Part shown: positions 40,295 to 55,200 of the stretch, one piece after another | Position numbering within the stretch: position 1 is the stretch's first letter | How the letters are laid out: every line of letters begins with the position of its first letter | Origin: Xiphydria camelus | Lineage: Eukaryota > Arthropoda > Insecta > Hymenoptera > Xiphydriidae | Direction of reading: 5' to 3' | Assembly: GCA_963678675.1 (NCBI GenBank) | Contig: OY783201.1 | Coordinates: forward strand, 15,337,027 to 15,401,026 | DNA length: 64,000 nucleotides | Translations under genes and position numbers: made by a program | Notes under the pieces: model-generated | Told to the model about the DNA's origin: nothing | Databases searched by the model: none | What the model saw: the letters and a program-made list of their open reading frames with translations, nothing else

Positions 40295-43200
40295 CTGAGC
40301 GAGGAAAACAGTCGATCAGTGGCGATTTGTTTTTTCAGGGACAACAAGGAATCTTCAAGTGTCTTACCTTGGAACAACACTTGACGCAGACGGTCCTGTC
40401 GCAGAGGCGGCAGCGTTGACCCCACGGCCCCAAGATGCCGAACCTCGTTTTCAAGCAGAGGAAGCAGACGCGTCGCTTCTCAACGTCCTCCTTCACGCGG
40501 CCCTCGACCGGCAGTGACTCGAGTTCGGCCTTCGTGAGCACGCTTCGTATATGTACAATCTCCTCCAGGGTCAGCGAGAGACGCTCGTCGAGGAACATGT
40601 CACCCAGCGACGCCTTCTTCGAGAGAAATTACCGATTATCGACGCTGACATCGAGACCTCGCCAATTCTTGAGGCAAGCACATATCATTGATTCACCTGT
40701 TCCACGCCTTGCTCGCTCTGATCGTCCGCGTTCCGCTCCTGGCTCTCCTTGTCGACGTTCCCGCTCAATCGCGGCCTGGGTCGCGTCCTGATCTTCGGAC
40801 TCGGACTCGAAGCGGGGCTCAAACTGGTAGCGGGGCTCGGACCCGAATCCAGAACGGACGGGGCGAGTCCGGCCGAGCCCTCATGACGGTGATGGTGCTT
40901 GTGTTGCCGACTGTGGGGCCTCGAGTGCGGCAGGGACGCGGTGCCGGCCAATGACGGAAGGACGATGTTCGCTCCGATCGCATGTTTCCTGGCGGACGCT
41001 CTTCTCGAGGGACACTGAGTGGCTAGATCATATGCTGTAACGAGTAAGTACGAGAACAACGTGAGGAAGATATCAATTGCCCCTAGCAGAGAAAAATTAT
41101 ACGGTGAACTATGCAGAATTACAAGTTTATGTGATTGGTAATTGGCGATGGAAAAGTGTAGAAAGCCGTAGTTATTGGCAGAATTCCATAGATTTACATA
41201 AACACTTGATGTGTTGATTTTCAATATACAGGGTGTTCACGTCCAAGTCCCGAGTCTGGGTGGAGCTTATTTCAAATGTGCCACATACGAGGACCCATTG
41301 GTCATTACTCGATTGGCCTCTTCTGCCGTTACTACGGTCAACTATTAATTGGAAACCGAACTGTATAGATCTCGAGACGCTGATATTATTAACGTCTAAT
41401 CGAGCAATGCAACTTCTCAATAAAATGTCAACATAATCAAAAATCGTTACCTGTATCTGCTCAGTAACTCGATGGTTGTTTATGTTCCTCAAATACGTAT
41501 CTGCTGCGAAGTTAACGAGTGATTCCAAGAGGGAAGACGAATTAATTTTGGATGCTCTTCAAGGTAAAAACATCCATTTTCACGTCACCCTGGAGGTAGA
41601 GTGTTGTGAACGCGTACCTCCAAAGTGACGTGGAAATGGGTGTTCTTACCTTTAGGAGTATCCAAAATTAAATCGCCTTCCCTCCTCAAGTCACTCATTC
41701 ATTTCGCGTCTAGCTCCACCTGGTCTCAGCGCTTGGGTATGAACACCCTGTATGTATATGTACACATATACATACGTTGATTTACGTAAAACCCCTATTG
41801 AAAAGATCCCATCGATTCCCAAAGACTAGACGTTTTCTATAATTCACTGGGCAACAAAAAAATACTTTAAATTTATGTCCTTTTTTTACTTTACTCGCTT
41901 TCGTTTTAAAAAACGAATATGATTCCATTTGTCTTTATAAAGCTCAGTTCTCGGAGCACAGAAAGGCACGAAGTATCGATATATCTTAAAAATTTAGACA
42001 AGTTTTCTGTTCTTCTGTAAAATAAAAAATCGTTGAGAAAAATACAGATTTCCATCTAAAAGAAACGTTCATCTTTAAACGTCTTTGGTAACGTCCATTC
42101 TATGAAAAATAAAAAGTGCTATTCTCGTTCCCCCTTTAAAACAAACAACTCATTGGAAACATTTGTTGCATTTGATGGTTTATAAATATTCATGTGTCTC
42201 AATTTGAAGGCCGCACAATGTATATCTTGGAACCTAGAACTAAGTAACAGTTTTTAATGTTCTATAATATTTGTTTTTCTCATACTGAAATGAAGCGTAA
42301 TTGACCAATTTTACGCCGAATACATTTTCAATGTTGACCAAAGTTATTGCCATAGTGAAGAGAGCCCACCAATTTTAAAAGACCATTTTTTATGGGAATC
42401 TGATGTATTTTTGACACAGCAATTCCAGATATCCGCTAGAAAATTTGAGGACGAATAGGAATTGATTAGATTCTATATATAAGATAATAAATAGGGATTT
42501 GTGCCGAATTTTATATGTATCCGTAGAAACAAGTAAAATCCTATAAAAATAATAAAGGCCTTTATACGCCGTTTTATTTATAATTACTAATAGAAACTTG
42601 AGAGATTTTATTTTATTTTTTAAAGATACACATAGAATCCAATACACTCCTATTCATCTCTCTCAGATTTTTACTAGTATAATAGGGAGGTTCGGACCAA
42701 AAATATTTTGTTATTTCTCTATGGAAACTATTATGCATGTGTAAGTAACCATGTACGTGAAGAATTTTTCAAAAAAAAATAAAATTTACTACTTCAAATT
42801 GCACATTGTAACCGGCGATAACGTGAGGGACGAGAACGTTTTCTTATTCGTTTGACGTCACTTGCCAGACACAAGCTCCGCCTTCTCCCGGGGAGCAGTA
42901 CAGGCATATAGCGCGAACGTGATTTAACTATCTGGCTCTCTTGGATCGGCAAATGTTTCGGGGGTGAATCAGCGATGGTCAGAAGGGAAAAGGGCTAAGC
43001 TTCTATTTGAGGAAAGGCTTATTGTTGAGACAGATGAAGTTGATAAAAACAATAAGATTGACGTAAATTCCTCAAAAGATTCTGAAGTAAACAAACTTCG
43101 ACAAAGTGCACGTATTAAAGATTTGCCTAACGTATCATATGATGAAGATTACTGTTGAATATTAATTTTTTATAAATTTAATCACGATTTTTTAATTAAT

Positions 43201-46200
43201 TTTTATGTAATCTTATTAGAATATAAGAGTAATTTGATAATGATTGAATGATAATGATTACTTGGTCTGATTAAGGTCTTCTTTTGGGGGTTTTCCTTAA
43301 TCCGTAGCAACAAATGTTGGACCATTGTTATGTTTCCCAAAAGCAAATTATATAATAGATAAGAAAACTTCTACATTAATTTAATGGATTACTTCTTGAG
43401 TGAGAGTATTGAAATAAGCAAAAACTGCTCGATGTTAGATATTTATAATCCTAAGTTTAAGAATATGATTTATTATCGCAAAGGAAAGGTAAGGGTACAG
43501 ATTTATAACTACCCTTGCTAAAAAGTTTCCAATACTTTACAACCGGAAAAAACTCGGTGGGCCTAGCGGCCCAGATGAGCATGTGGTGTGTAGCTTGGTA
43601 CAGAGTGATTTCTGGTCACTCTTTTCTAAACGGGCTTTGCAGCATCTACTAAATAAGAAATAGTTAGTTCCGAGACAGCGACAACGAAGTGTATGTGATT
43701 TTTGGACATGTGGACGTTAAAACCCGCGCTGAAGCCACTACTACTTAATACGTACTGCTGGCTATTGCGTTTTCTACGGTAAATTTACTCGTTGCGAGCA
43801 TAGTTTGGACGTTGTGGCGGGGGTTTCTGGCAATTGACGTCACGCAACGTAGCCTCGTGTCGAGGTCCCGTTTTCTAGCCTCGCATCAATTCATGATTTT
43901 TAAATATTTATAGCACGATTAACTCTTAATATTTTGTGCTACAACTTCGGTTAACGTTTTTGTGACCCAAACTCTATCGATTTTCATTTAAAAAAAATTA
44001 TCGAACCTCCCTATTCTGTACCCTGGAAAAAAAAGGGTGGATGTCCTAAAATTCAAGTTTTAGGATAAATGTATATTCTAGAATAAAAAATCTACAAAAT
44101 ATGTTAATTTCTACAAATTATGATATAATATGTACCACAAAAATCACCGTTTCCCTAACAAATTAGCAAAAGAAATGAATTTACATTGACCTATTTGACC
44201 GCACTCACAGAATCAACTGTTTACGCGAATGCAGGGTTTTGGACAACCGCCCTTTCTATTCCAAGGCACAGAATTAGTATCTGGAATTGCTGTGTCAAGA
44301 GTACATCAAATTTTCATGAGGATTCTATGGGATTTTTACAAGTCTTTTGGGAGAATCTATAAGAACTTATAATATTTGTTCATTGAGGATTAACGATTCC
44401 CTAAAGAGTACCGTTGACGTGTCTTTCCACATGAAACGTATAACTTCTTACGAATATCTACAATTAATGGCACTGTTCTGCACGAAACTGTAAGCTCTGT
44501 AGGGTGCTACATTCTATAAAGCCACATAAGAGGACTGTGCAGTAACTTTACAGACTGTAGCTCCTTATAGAGCTTACATCCCATACAGAGAAGAGTACAA
44601 TAACTATTGGAGCATAGTTTCAATAAATTAGATACACTTTCTACGTATATCTACGTGTAACTTCCATTTCTTCATTGAAACGATGTAATTTTCCACGATT
44701 TAATCATCCCAATATCTCAGAAAGTTACAGAGGTTTTCTAAAAACAAAAAATACGATTTCGGCAGTGGAGAGGGGGAACCAAAATGACATAATCGGAGAT
44801 GCACCCCCTCCAACCCCCTTAGGGATAGCCCCCCCAACTTTGTAATCTTAAATGGCAACCCCCCATGTGTGATACAACGTTGGAAAGCTCTTTAAAAATG
44901 CTTTACAACAACACCAAATTTTGGTACCTTTCGATGAGTAGTTTTCGCGCAAATCGAGAAAGAAACTGCTAGAAGTAAGTTTTGTCAATTTATTTATTAA
45001 AGGTCAATTACGTTACAATACATTTTCGAAATGATTTTCATTGATTTTTCGAACTTTTTCAAATGTTCTTGAAATTTTGCGACATTCTTGCGTAATTCTC
45101 TATTTCAATTGGTTAATGTTTGCTGGTGTAGTTTGAAAAACAATAGATTTCAGATGTCAGAAAATTTATTGTAACGTAATTGACCTTTAATAAATAAATT
45201 AACAAAACTTACTTCTAGCAGTTTCTTTCTCGATTTGCGCGAAAACTACTCATCGAAAGGTACCAAAATTTGGTGTTGTTGTAAAGCATTTTTAAAGAGC
45301 TTTCCAACGCTGTATCGCACATAGGGGGTTGCTATTTAAGATTACAAAGTTGGGGGGTGGGCTACGTCTAAGGGGGTTGGAGGGGGTGCGTCTCCGATTA
45401 TGTCATTTTGGTTCTCCCTCTCCACTGCTGAAACCGTATTTTCTTTTTTTAGAAAATCTCTGTAACTTTCTGAGATATTGGGGTGCAAGTTTTCAAAATG
45501 TCACCCTCTCTGTATAGACACGGAATTAAAAAAAACTAACGTAAACTATGATAAATTACGGTAATATGTAAACTATTTGAAATATCTATCCATATAGAAT
45601 TTCACAATATTTTATATGGATTAATATTTCACAGTTTACGTATGTAACGTAGAACATATTTTTACGTTATTCACACAAACCATGCAAATCTACTTATAAT
45701 TATGCAAAACTAAAAACGTGTCTCAAATCCCATACTCTTTACCATAGAATCAACGCATGCTTACGCGTTAATTCAAGGCACTTTTCCATAGTTTACAATA
45801 CTGTACAATTTTGTTTCCCGCCGGGGGTACATGCAATCTTTAGGCGAAAATGTTTCCGCAATTTTTGGGAACGCGAAACTCTAATTTAACGCGACAGTTG
45901 CAAGCCCCTTCGTGGGAAGAAGGTCGACAATCGATAAACGAACGAGTGTATCTCGCTCCTTGGACTCACACTCGAGTTGCGCGTCGCAGAAGCGATGATA
46001 CTCGTTCCTCGTGAGGCGCAATCCGCCGCCCTTTCGCCAGGGGTTCGCCGAGCTCTTGTCGTCGTCGTCGTCGTCGTCTTCCGTGCCCTCCTCCCTCGCC
46101 TCTTTGCCGACCCTGTCGCGACCCTCGAAGCAGCTCTCCTTCGACCGCCAGAAGCTCGCCGCGTCGTCCTCATCCTCGAACCTGGTCACGGCGAATTCCT

Positions 46201-49200
46201 CGTCATCGTCGTCCTCCTCGCCGTCGAGCTGTAGCAGGATAAAAATGCGTTGAAAAGTCTGTCGCGCGATACTACAGCGACGCTTGACGAACCTTTAAAT
46301 CGAAATCGACAGGGATCAACCGCCTAGGTTGTCGTAAATCGGAGAGGCTCAAGTCAGTGGATCCTCTTCGGGACGTCGGCGTGGGTCGCGCGTCCTTTTC
46401 GCTTGTATCCCTAGTTTCCCTTCCATTGTCTGCGAAACAAAGGATTCAGCGTGATAAATGTTTCGACATTTTTAGTACCTGAAATCGTACGAAGATTTAA
46501 ATACAATTAAGGGGTCGTCCATTAATCACGTGAGGTCCGAAGGGGGGTGGGGGGTGTTCGGCAAAAATCACGAAATATCACAAGGGGGGGAGGGGGGGTT
46601 GTAGTGAGATATATCACGTGTATTTATTTTTTCGTTGAACGCGCGATTTCTAAACAACCTGCAACCTTAATGTCTGGACATTTTTATCACGGTCCTTAAT
46701 TTTCCAGAATTAAGTTAGATTATACTTACTTGTAATTAAAGATAATATTCTAAAATTTCTAAGATCCTTTTTGTACTAAGAAAATTCACGTGATTTGGGG
46801 GGGGGGGGGGGGGGTTTAGCCTTAAACCTCACCACGTATCACCAGGGGGGAGGGGGGGTTTAAAAAATGCTAAAAAGCATCACGTGATTAATGGACGACC
46901 CCTAAGGTCAAATACTATACTTCAAATTCAACGAGTTAAGTTTGATGATGTTACGAGTCATTAATGACCGCAACAGGACTTTTCTAACAAATTTAAGTCT
47001 ATTTCATTCGTCGTATTTCCATAGTTTGATCGCTGTATTCGAAAATTGATCTTACATAGCATAAATCGAAAAACAACACCTCTTAAACAAATCTCTTGGG
47101 TTCGATTTCATCATTACACTCAAGAACTCATTATTTGACATTATAACATCACTGAAGCGGTAGAGCTCGAAACCTCATTGGAACTTCAACTGAAACATCA
47201 TTTTCCTACGAAACTTGACCTCAATCGCACAATAGAATCGTTTAATCATTAAAGTCGAGACACGCGCACGCGCGCTTTTCTCGTCACTAAATTATTATTT
47301 TGTCTGCCTATTTCGAGCCGGTTTTTTGCTCACATTTTTTTCATTCAAAGCATTCGGCGACTTTCTGTCAAATGTAAATCTTACTTACTCTCGTCGACAC
47401 TTCCACACAATATACTTGTACGACACCCGGCAATGAGGTCGAGATGATTTGTTATCGTAAAAATGTACTTATCGTACGAAAACGTCTCTACATATAATAT
47501 ATTTACTGGAGGATGCAAGGGGAGCGAACGAAAAGACCCGATGCAACGGCGCGCAAGTGGAACGGAAAGGGGTGTTACGATGGAACGCGATAATGATGAA
47601 CGATGATTACCTGCAGCCCTAATGCGCCTTCTACGCGACTTACGATTCTTGATCTCACGGATTTTTGACTCCTCCGACGATCGGTCGAATCTCTGCCGCG
47701 GTTGCGGTACCGGATGCGGTCTATTGCACGCGGACGAGGCGTCCTGGTCCTGCAGCCACTGCGCCGCAACGTCCTGCGCGGACTCCTGCTCCTGCTCTGG
47801 CTTCGCGGGTGGTACCTCGCCCAGGACTATTCTGCGCGACTCTCCGCCTACCGCGAGCAACATTTTCTTCTTCTTCTTCTTCTTCGTCGTCTATTTATTC
47901 GACTTCTTCTTCGTCTACTTCTTCGTTTACTTCTTCCTCTACTTCTTCAACAACTTTTTCGTCTTCGACTTCTTCATGAGGGTTATCGCTGAAGAAAAAT
48001 GTGCTCGGCGGTGAATCGATAACCAGCCGCCTTCCACCCTAATCCGCGACTGCCCGGCGACGAGAGAAACGCGCGACGACTTCGGTTTCACGAATTCATT
48101 TCCAATAGGTACGCGCGATAATCGGCAGAAAATCGGAGTCGCACGGCGCGGTGCCGAGGTCGAGCGAGCGAACCTCGTCCTCGAGGATTCTTCACGCTCG
48201 AGCGGCTACCAAGTCCTCTGCGGCGACGTACAGCGCGGAGTAGCGCCGTCGACCGACGACGTGGGCGAAACGGACCGCCTCGCTGACGATCGCATCGCGT
48301 GGAAGCGATCGTAGTCGACTCGCGGTGAGAGCGATGACGGATAATAGCGGTCTTCTCACTTCCAGGAGGCCATGCCGAGGAGAAAGTCCGCGGGAACGAT
48401 CCTCGGCGAAGCCGCGCGAAGGCCGAGTAAGTACGGGGAACGAGTCATCGGCGACATCAGATTTGCATGACTTTTCCGCATTCGTCCCCTGCCGACTCGC
48501 CTTAGCTCGTCTACTCGTCGCTCTGGCACGAGACTATTGATCGGCGGCGAACGTCGTGTCTACCCCCTCTCTCTCGTGTGTGCTCTCTCTTTTTATCCGC
48601 TATTAGCGCCGCAAGTAGACGTGATCGCACGTCGAACCAGCGAGCGACACGCGGCAGTTTATTCACGATTAAAGTGCGAATCCAGAGTATGCACGTATCC
48701 GGCTAGTTCTCGGCGACGAACGGAACTGGAGAACCTCCCTCAGGAATGACCGGATAGCCTCCCCTCCTCACCCGAGCGAATCGAGCAAACCGGAGCTGCG
48801 ATCCAGCTGGCACGTCTCCTCGTCGCGTGGAAGAGCCAACGTCCACCTTGCGCCCGGGCAGAACTGCCGCACGGAAAGCACCAAAGGTACTCCGCGTGAC
48901 GGTAACAGCGACGCGCGCAACATCGCGCGCATGCGATTCGTCTCGGGTCGCACGTCTGAAATTCGCTCGCACGTTCCACCGTGTACGCGTTCTCTGGAGA
49001 CGGATAGCGAGAGTACTCTTAGAACAGCAGCGCGATTCGTCGGCTCCCACGGTTCCTTTTCTACAAATTGGCTCGGCCGCTCGGTGGATGCGGAAGAGGG
49101 GCAGGAAGCACGGGCGTTTTCGCACAGTCGTTTGTCGAATTCGCGGATCCACGGGTCGAACGGCGTATTAGCATCGAATAGCACCGGCTGGAACGCCGAA

Positions 49201-52200
49201 GTTTCCGGATCTTGATTTCCTCTTCGCGTGGCGGCGAGAGCCGGGGGATTTTGGTATCGCGAGACGGGCGCTCCGCGTTACATATCTCGCATCGATTTCT
49301 CGTCGCGCTACGAGACCTTCCCACTGCGCGAATTGCTCGGAAATGATGAGAGATGGATTCGAGTTCTCGCCGTGAGAAATACGTATAAGCGTATAACTCT
49401 TGCGTTAGATCTTCAATATAACCCTATTGATAAGATCCCCTAGATTCCCATAGACAATTTCTCTGGGAATCTGATGTACTTCAGACACGGCAATAACAGA
49501 TATCCATTAGAAAAGTTTCAGGAGGACGAATAGGAGTTAATTGGATTTTATGTACAATAATACGAGATGATGAATAGAGATTTACCAAATTTTATATGCA
49601 TCCGCAAAAACAAATAAAATCCCATAAAAATAATAAAGTCCTATACACGCCATTCTATTTGTAATTCTCAATAGAACCATACAAGATTTTATTTCTTTTT
49701 CAGAGTGGCTACAAAAACTTGATTATAAAATTTCCTTACTATTCCCCGACTATTTCAGATCAAATTTTCTAAGTATTCCCTGATATTTTTCTATTATCTA
49801 ATATTAGAAGTTTTATATAAACAAATCAACAAGGCTATACATAATTGTAATACAAGAACACGAGGTTGCAGAATGTTTATATGCTAAGAAAGTAACGTTG
49901 GTGGTAGAGACCTTAATTTTAATCGATGAGACACACGTGCGCTCTTACTGGAGATATCTGACGCAGGAGCGCGAACTCTAGTTTATACTGTATCAACTGT
50001 GAAACTTCGAGAAATTAATTCTATTTATCATTTTCAGTAGAGATCCAAAATTCCCTGACATCTCCCGGTTTTCTAGTTCTCCAGCCATCCTGTCTGTACA
50101 GATACACATAGAATTCAGTACATTTCTATTCATCCCCCTCAGATTTTTACTAGTAGATATCCGGAATTGCTATGTCAAAAGCACATCAAATTCCCATGGG
50201 AATTCTATCGGATTTTTATAAGTTTTCTATGAGAATTTATAGTTTTCCAATAGGGAAATCTAAACTTTGTATGAAAAGATGAAAAAAATCGACAATTTTC
50301 TACCAAAAATTATGACTATAGCTACGACTATTTGATACTCCGGATAGTATACGTGAATCGGGAGGCTCTTATGGAACACTGTAAATCTCCATAGATTCTT
50401 CTGCGCCATTCCGCACTAGAAGTGTCGATACTTTGCCAAAAATGGCAACTATACGTTCTTACGAATACGCGAGCTACGCGATGTGGCGTAAAATAATATT
50501 CTCGTTATAACATAACGATTATTAATTGTAAATTTTTAAATAAATAATTTCCATCGTAAATGAGATAACAAGAATGTGTTATAGAAATTTGCGATACTTA
50601 CGTCCCTACCTTTCCCTTATCATAAAAAATCACTACGAATTGTACAACAAACACGATCCCTTCTCAAAGATGCACATCACCGAGTTCGTATTGAAAATTT
50701 TGCTTCATCTTTAAGCCCCGTTGCGCGTATTTTGAGGAAGCGTTGACGAATAAAGCCGAAAGATACAATTTACAAAAGTAAGATATTTCTGTGAAACGAG
50801 AAACAGCAACTTACCTTCCTGCGGATGTCCCTTTGCGCGAGTCCCCTGGAGCCTGTTTATGGCGCTAGGACTGAGGGAAGAAGACCTGAGAGGCTTGGGA
50901 GGAGCTTTTATGCTCTCCATTAATAGTTCTCGCGGTGTCGCCTGCTTCTGCAAGGGCGGCAGTTTTCTCTCCGACGCCTGTAACATGAAGAGCGGAAGGC
51001 ACGTGGGAGCGGATTCGCGACTTTCTTTCGCTCGAGAAATGTACGTATATACATACAATCGAACTTTGCTTCCTTGAAACTCGCCATTTAGCAATATGAG
51101 GCTTCACAGATTTTTCCCATTCCCCTTTATTCTCATATTTTTTCAAGTTTCCCATTTTCATCCTTAAACTCCCGATTTTCCTCTACAATTCGATATTTGT
51201 TTTCTAAAACCACCTATTAATCAGCTTCTCAGTTTATTGAACAGATTCCATAGACTATTTCTATGGGAATCTGATGTGCTTTTGACACAGATATCCCCAC
51301 TAAAACAATTTAAGAAGGATGAAGAAGATTTCATTGGATTCTATGTGTATTTGAGATAATAAATAGGAACTTACCAAATTTTATTTGTCTCCGTAAAGAC
51401 AAGTAAAGTCCCATAAAGGTAATAAAGAACTATATACGCAGTTCTATTTGTAATTAGTAATAGAACCTTAAAAGATTTTATTTGTTTTTACCGATAGAGG
51501 AAAGTCACCAAAGTCGGGCCCCCATTTACTTTTTGGCATCTAAAAATTTTAGAAATCGACATATGGAAGTTACAATACCTGTATTGCAAACTGTAAACAA
51601 TTGATTGTAACATACATTCGACACAAGTTTGAGACAAAACTTGTTTCTGAGAAATTTGGAAAAAACTTGCGACATGCATTTTTCGGGTTCTGCAAAAAGG
51701 GGCTCCTAAAGTGAGCCCCCTGCCTAAAGACTCGGAAAGGATCAAAAAGTGAACGGAAATGAAACATTGTTTTTTTAATTTTTTTTTATTTACCGACCTT
51801 ACCTTCTTTTCCGGAAAAGTGCGGAACCGAGGTATTAACGACCTATGTTCACCGAAATATGTCGCTTCGCCGATGACGCGATTAATTATAGTCGGCGAGT
51901 TAATTATGAGTGATGCTATGAATGAACCTTCCGAATTCCGTTGCTCGATGCGACGGAACAATGACAATTTAGAGGAATTGAGCATAAAAAACAAGGAGCC
52001 CCCATAAGGAACAGAAAACATAAGGGGCCCGACTTACGCACAATCGTTTTTCTTTATTTTGTGGTTACAGTTATTTTTTCGAGCAACCAACCACACCTTC
52101 TACACCATAAACTGATCAATCATTCCATGCACTTCAAAAATACAAATAATTTGAATTACTTACCGGTCAAACTACGTCAACAATAAAGCAAATACGAACG

Positions 52201-55200
52201 CACGAAAAAGTTTCCCACGACGGCAAGAAATAGTTTGAACTGTCAATTGTTAACCATGAAAGTTTAAAACCGATGGTGGAGACATATGTCGGGGCGTATC
52301 CAAAACTATCACAAGCAGGTGACTTTGTGGGTATAGAGATCTACATATGAAAATAAAGAGAGGTGCCCGCTTAAAGACCAAGGCCCGACTTTGGTGAAGT
52401 TCCTCTACATATAACGTCACCTCAATATAGGTTTGTTCAATATCCTCCTTTTGGGAATGGGACATTGAACAAACCTATATTGGGGTGACGATAAAATCTG
52501 ACGCATTCCCATTCATCCCTCTCAGATTTTTACCAGTGGATATCCGCAATTGCTGTGTCAAAAGCACATCAAATTCATATGGAGATTTTATGGGCTTTTT
52601 ACAAATTTTCTATGAGAATACCTATATGAGAATCTATGACATCTTTTTCGATAGGGAGATTACGCGAAAAGGGTCAAAATGGTCACTTTTTGGTGAAATG
52701 GTACCATAATCCCTACTTTATCTACCTGTAGATATCAGAGTATCTCATTTAAAATACACGGTGTAACTTGAGTCAGGGCCACTGGATGTGTGGCCTATAT
52801 CGTCTGACGCAAGCCCATATCAAAGCTCTATTTGACCGGGGGCCGTCGCGTCATGCCGTATTTAGGGGTATTGACCGCTATTGGCTGACTATTGATGGGC
52901 GTGCTTGGCTGTAACCTGCACCGTTTGTACCACCCGATGCCAATCAATAAGCGGTCGATACTCTCAAATATGACATGACGCGACGGCCCTTGTTTAAGTA
53001 TAGCTTCGATATGGGCTTGCATCGGACGGTGCAGGCCACACACCCAGTGGCCCTGACTTAAGTTACACCCTGTTAGTCCAGTAAAAATCCTTCTGAAATC
53101 GATGTTTCGAGCCTCAAAGCTGAAAATTTGGTCAAAGGTCCATTTTTGGTAGTTGAAAACAGGGGTGAAGTTTAAAAAGTTCTATATCCCCGAGGATTTT
53201 TGAAAAACAATAAAAACTACCCAAAAAATGGGCTCTACGAAAATAACTCGAAAACTAAGCGAGATATCGAAAAAAGTGTCAAATAAAAGTTGTAGAGCTT
53301 AAAATTCTCTATAAAAAAGGTTTATACAGTTTACCCCCACTCCTCACGGTTTACCCTCTAGAGCCGCGCGAACATTGGAAGTAGAAAAAAAATCATGAAA
53401 CCTCGAAAATTTAACATTTTTGAATGCTTTTTGTTTTAAATTGCTTAAGAAATTCTCTACTTTTTAAATAAAATGATGTTTTTTTTTCCCTCAATTGTTT
53501 AAAAACTGCCAAGTAAAATCAACGATATCTCTCGATATATTGAATGATTTTTCCTTCTTTGTGTTCCATAATTTTGTTAGTTAAATTCCCTGCACATTAC
53601 ACTCCGGTTATTCTTCTGTAATTGTCGTAAGTTTTTAAATAACTCCGTTTGGAAAATTGCTTTACAAACCTTGGTGCGTCCGGAGAACCACTGGTGGCCT
53701 GCTCCTTCCCCCCATGGTGATGGGACCCGAGCCCGCTACCTTTCTGGGTCTCGTTCTCCTCCGTTTAAACTTTCCTAACCTCGGCCGCTTCGCACAGCAA
53801 AATATATGTTATGCACCATCATGTAGCTATATTATAAACAAAGTATTGGATTGTTTCGCCCATAAAGAAAGTAAATAGAAAGTTTTTCAATAATTTTTAT
53901 TTTGCATACTAAAAATAACACCACCGCCGTTTTTTTATATAGATTCAAGTATGTGTGATTAAACTATGACATATAATTTTTACGAGATGATTGGTGTGGT
54001 AGAACAAGTCAAAATAAATTAATGAAAATGAAACAACTTTGCTTTCGCCGTTTTTCTAACGTAACAGATAGCGGAAAACGGTGGAAGCAAAGTTGTACAC
54101 CTATTAATTCGAATTTTTACTTTACAAAAAAATAATAGTATTTATTTACAATGACTTATTACTAATGAGAATACAATTTACTGCACGTGATATATGTACA
54201 TATAAATCGAAATTAAATCACATTAAAGGTATTATTTTATGAACTGACACAGAATCTTCGTTTTAATCTTCATCGCTTTCGTGATTTATTGTGGATTGAA
54301 TATGTTCTTTGTGAAATAGTTTCCTTAATGTTTTCGCAGGTTTAATAAGCTTTGTTTGATATCGCGCAAATGAAAAAAATAATAAATAATTGAAGCTATA
54401 TGGGAACAACAACCGACCGTTCTTTTGCCATTTGCGCGCTCGCATGTGTCGATAGAATGTGAGTCGATACAAATGTAACAGTAATTGCAAGACGGTGGAG
54501 GTAGCGACTTTCTATACCTGATAAGCCAGGTGTTCCGTCGCGCGTTAAGCGAACGTCTATATCGGTTCTTATTGTTCATTATTATAATTATCGCGATCTA
54601 TGTAAAGCATTAATGTAGAGTTAATCCCGCCATCGGTCGCAATGGTGACATATTCCGGGATTTTATACTGTTACGATTTCACCGTTCCATTGCGGTCACC
54701 GAGACTGCACTACGGTGGTTAACCCTTTGAAGCACACATTTTCCTGATATCCTTATTTTCATAAACATAGTTGCTCTTCAGGTTTTTGGGGTCGCTGATT
54801 TCAAATTTGCTATCTGATTTTCAAAATTCCAAATGGTGGATCCAATATGGCGGACCAAATTTGTAAAACTGACTCCGATCATGGTGAAAATTGGTATACA
54901 AAGGTTTTTGGACCCAAAGAACTGTTTTCTGAGTTACCACTCATAAGGACCGAATTAGGCGTTCCAATCATCGGAATTCGCTGTCTCAATTTTCAATACT
55001 AACAACGAATTAGGAATCAAGGACCCCAAAAACCAATATGCATCGAATTTCACCATGATTAGAGTCAATTTTGATAATTTCGACTGTAATATTGAGTTCG
55101 CTACTATGAATTTTAAAAATATAATAACACATTTATATAAAGCATCACGAGATACCCATGTGTACCAACTTTTACCAAGATCAGAGTCAACTTCGGTACT

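Larger units (their letters stand above)
51240..52660. repeat. family A repeat, interrupted by a TA element
   Basis: The left arm starts near ATAGACTATTTCTATGGGAA and the right arm ends near TTTCTATGAGAATACC; the 51497-52405 element and a small palindrome interrupt it. Confidence 0.65.

Noticed and set aside
42964..43158. Copia polyprotein fragment
   Set aside because: The [19 protein letters not shown] end resembles linkers in several retroelements, but there is no protease, integrase or RT motif around it.
48325..49324. Long frames on both strands at 48.3-49.3 kb as separate genes
   Set aside because: Overlapping frames on both strands with low-complexity Arg/Ser content and no domain are expected from the high GC content.
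51488..52021. 177-codon minus-strand frame as a gene
   Set aside because: It crosses the terminal repeat of a TA-flanked element, has no recognisable motif and no splice or start context.
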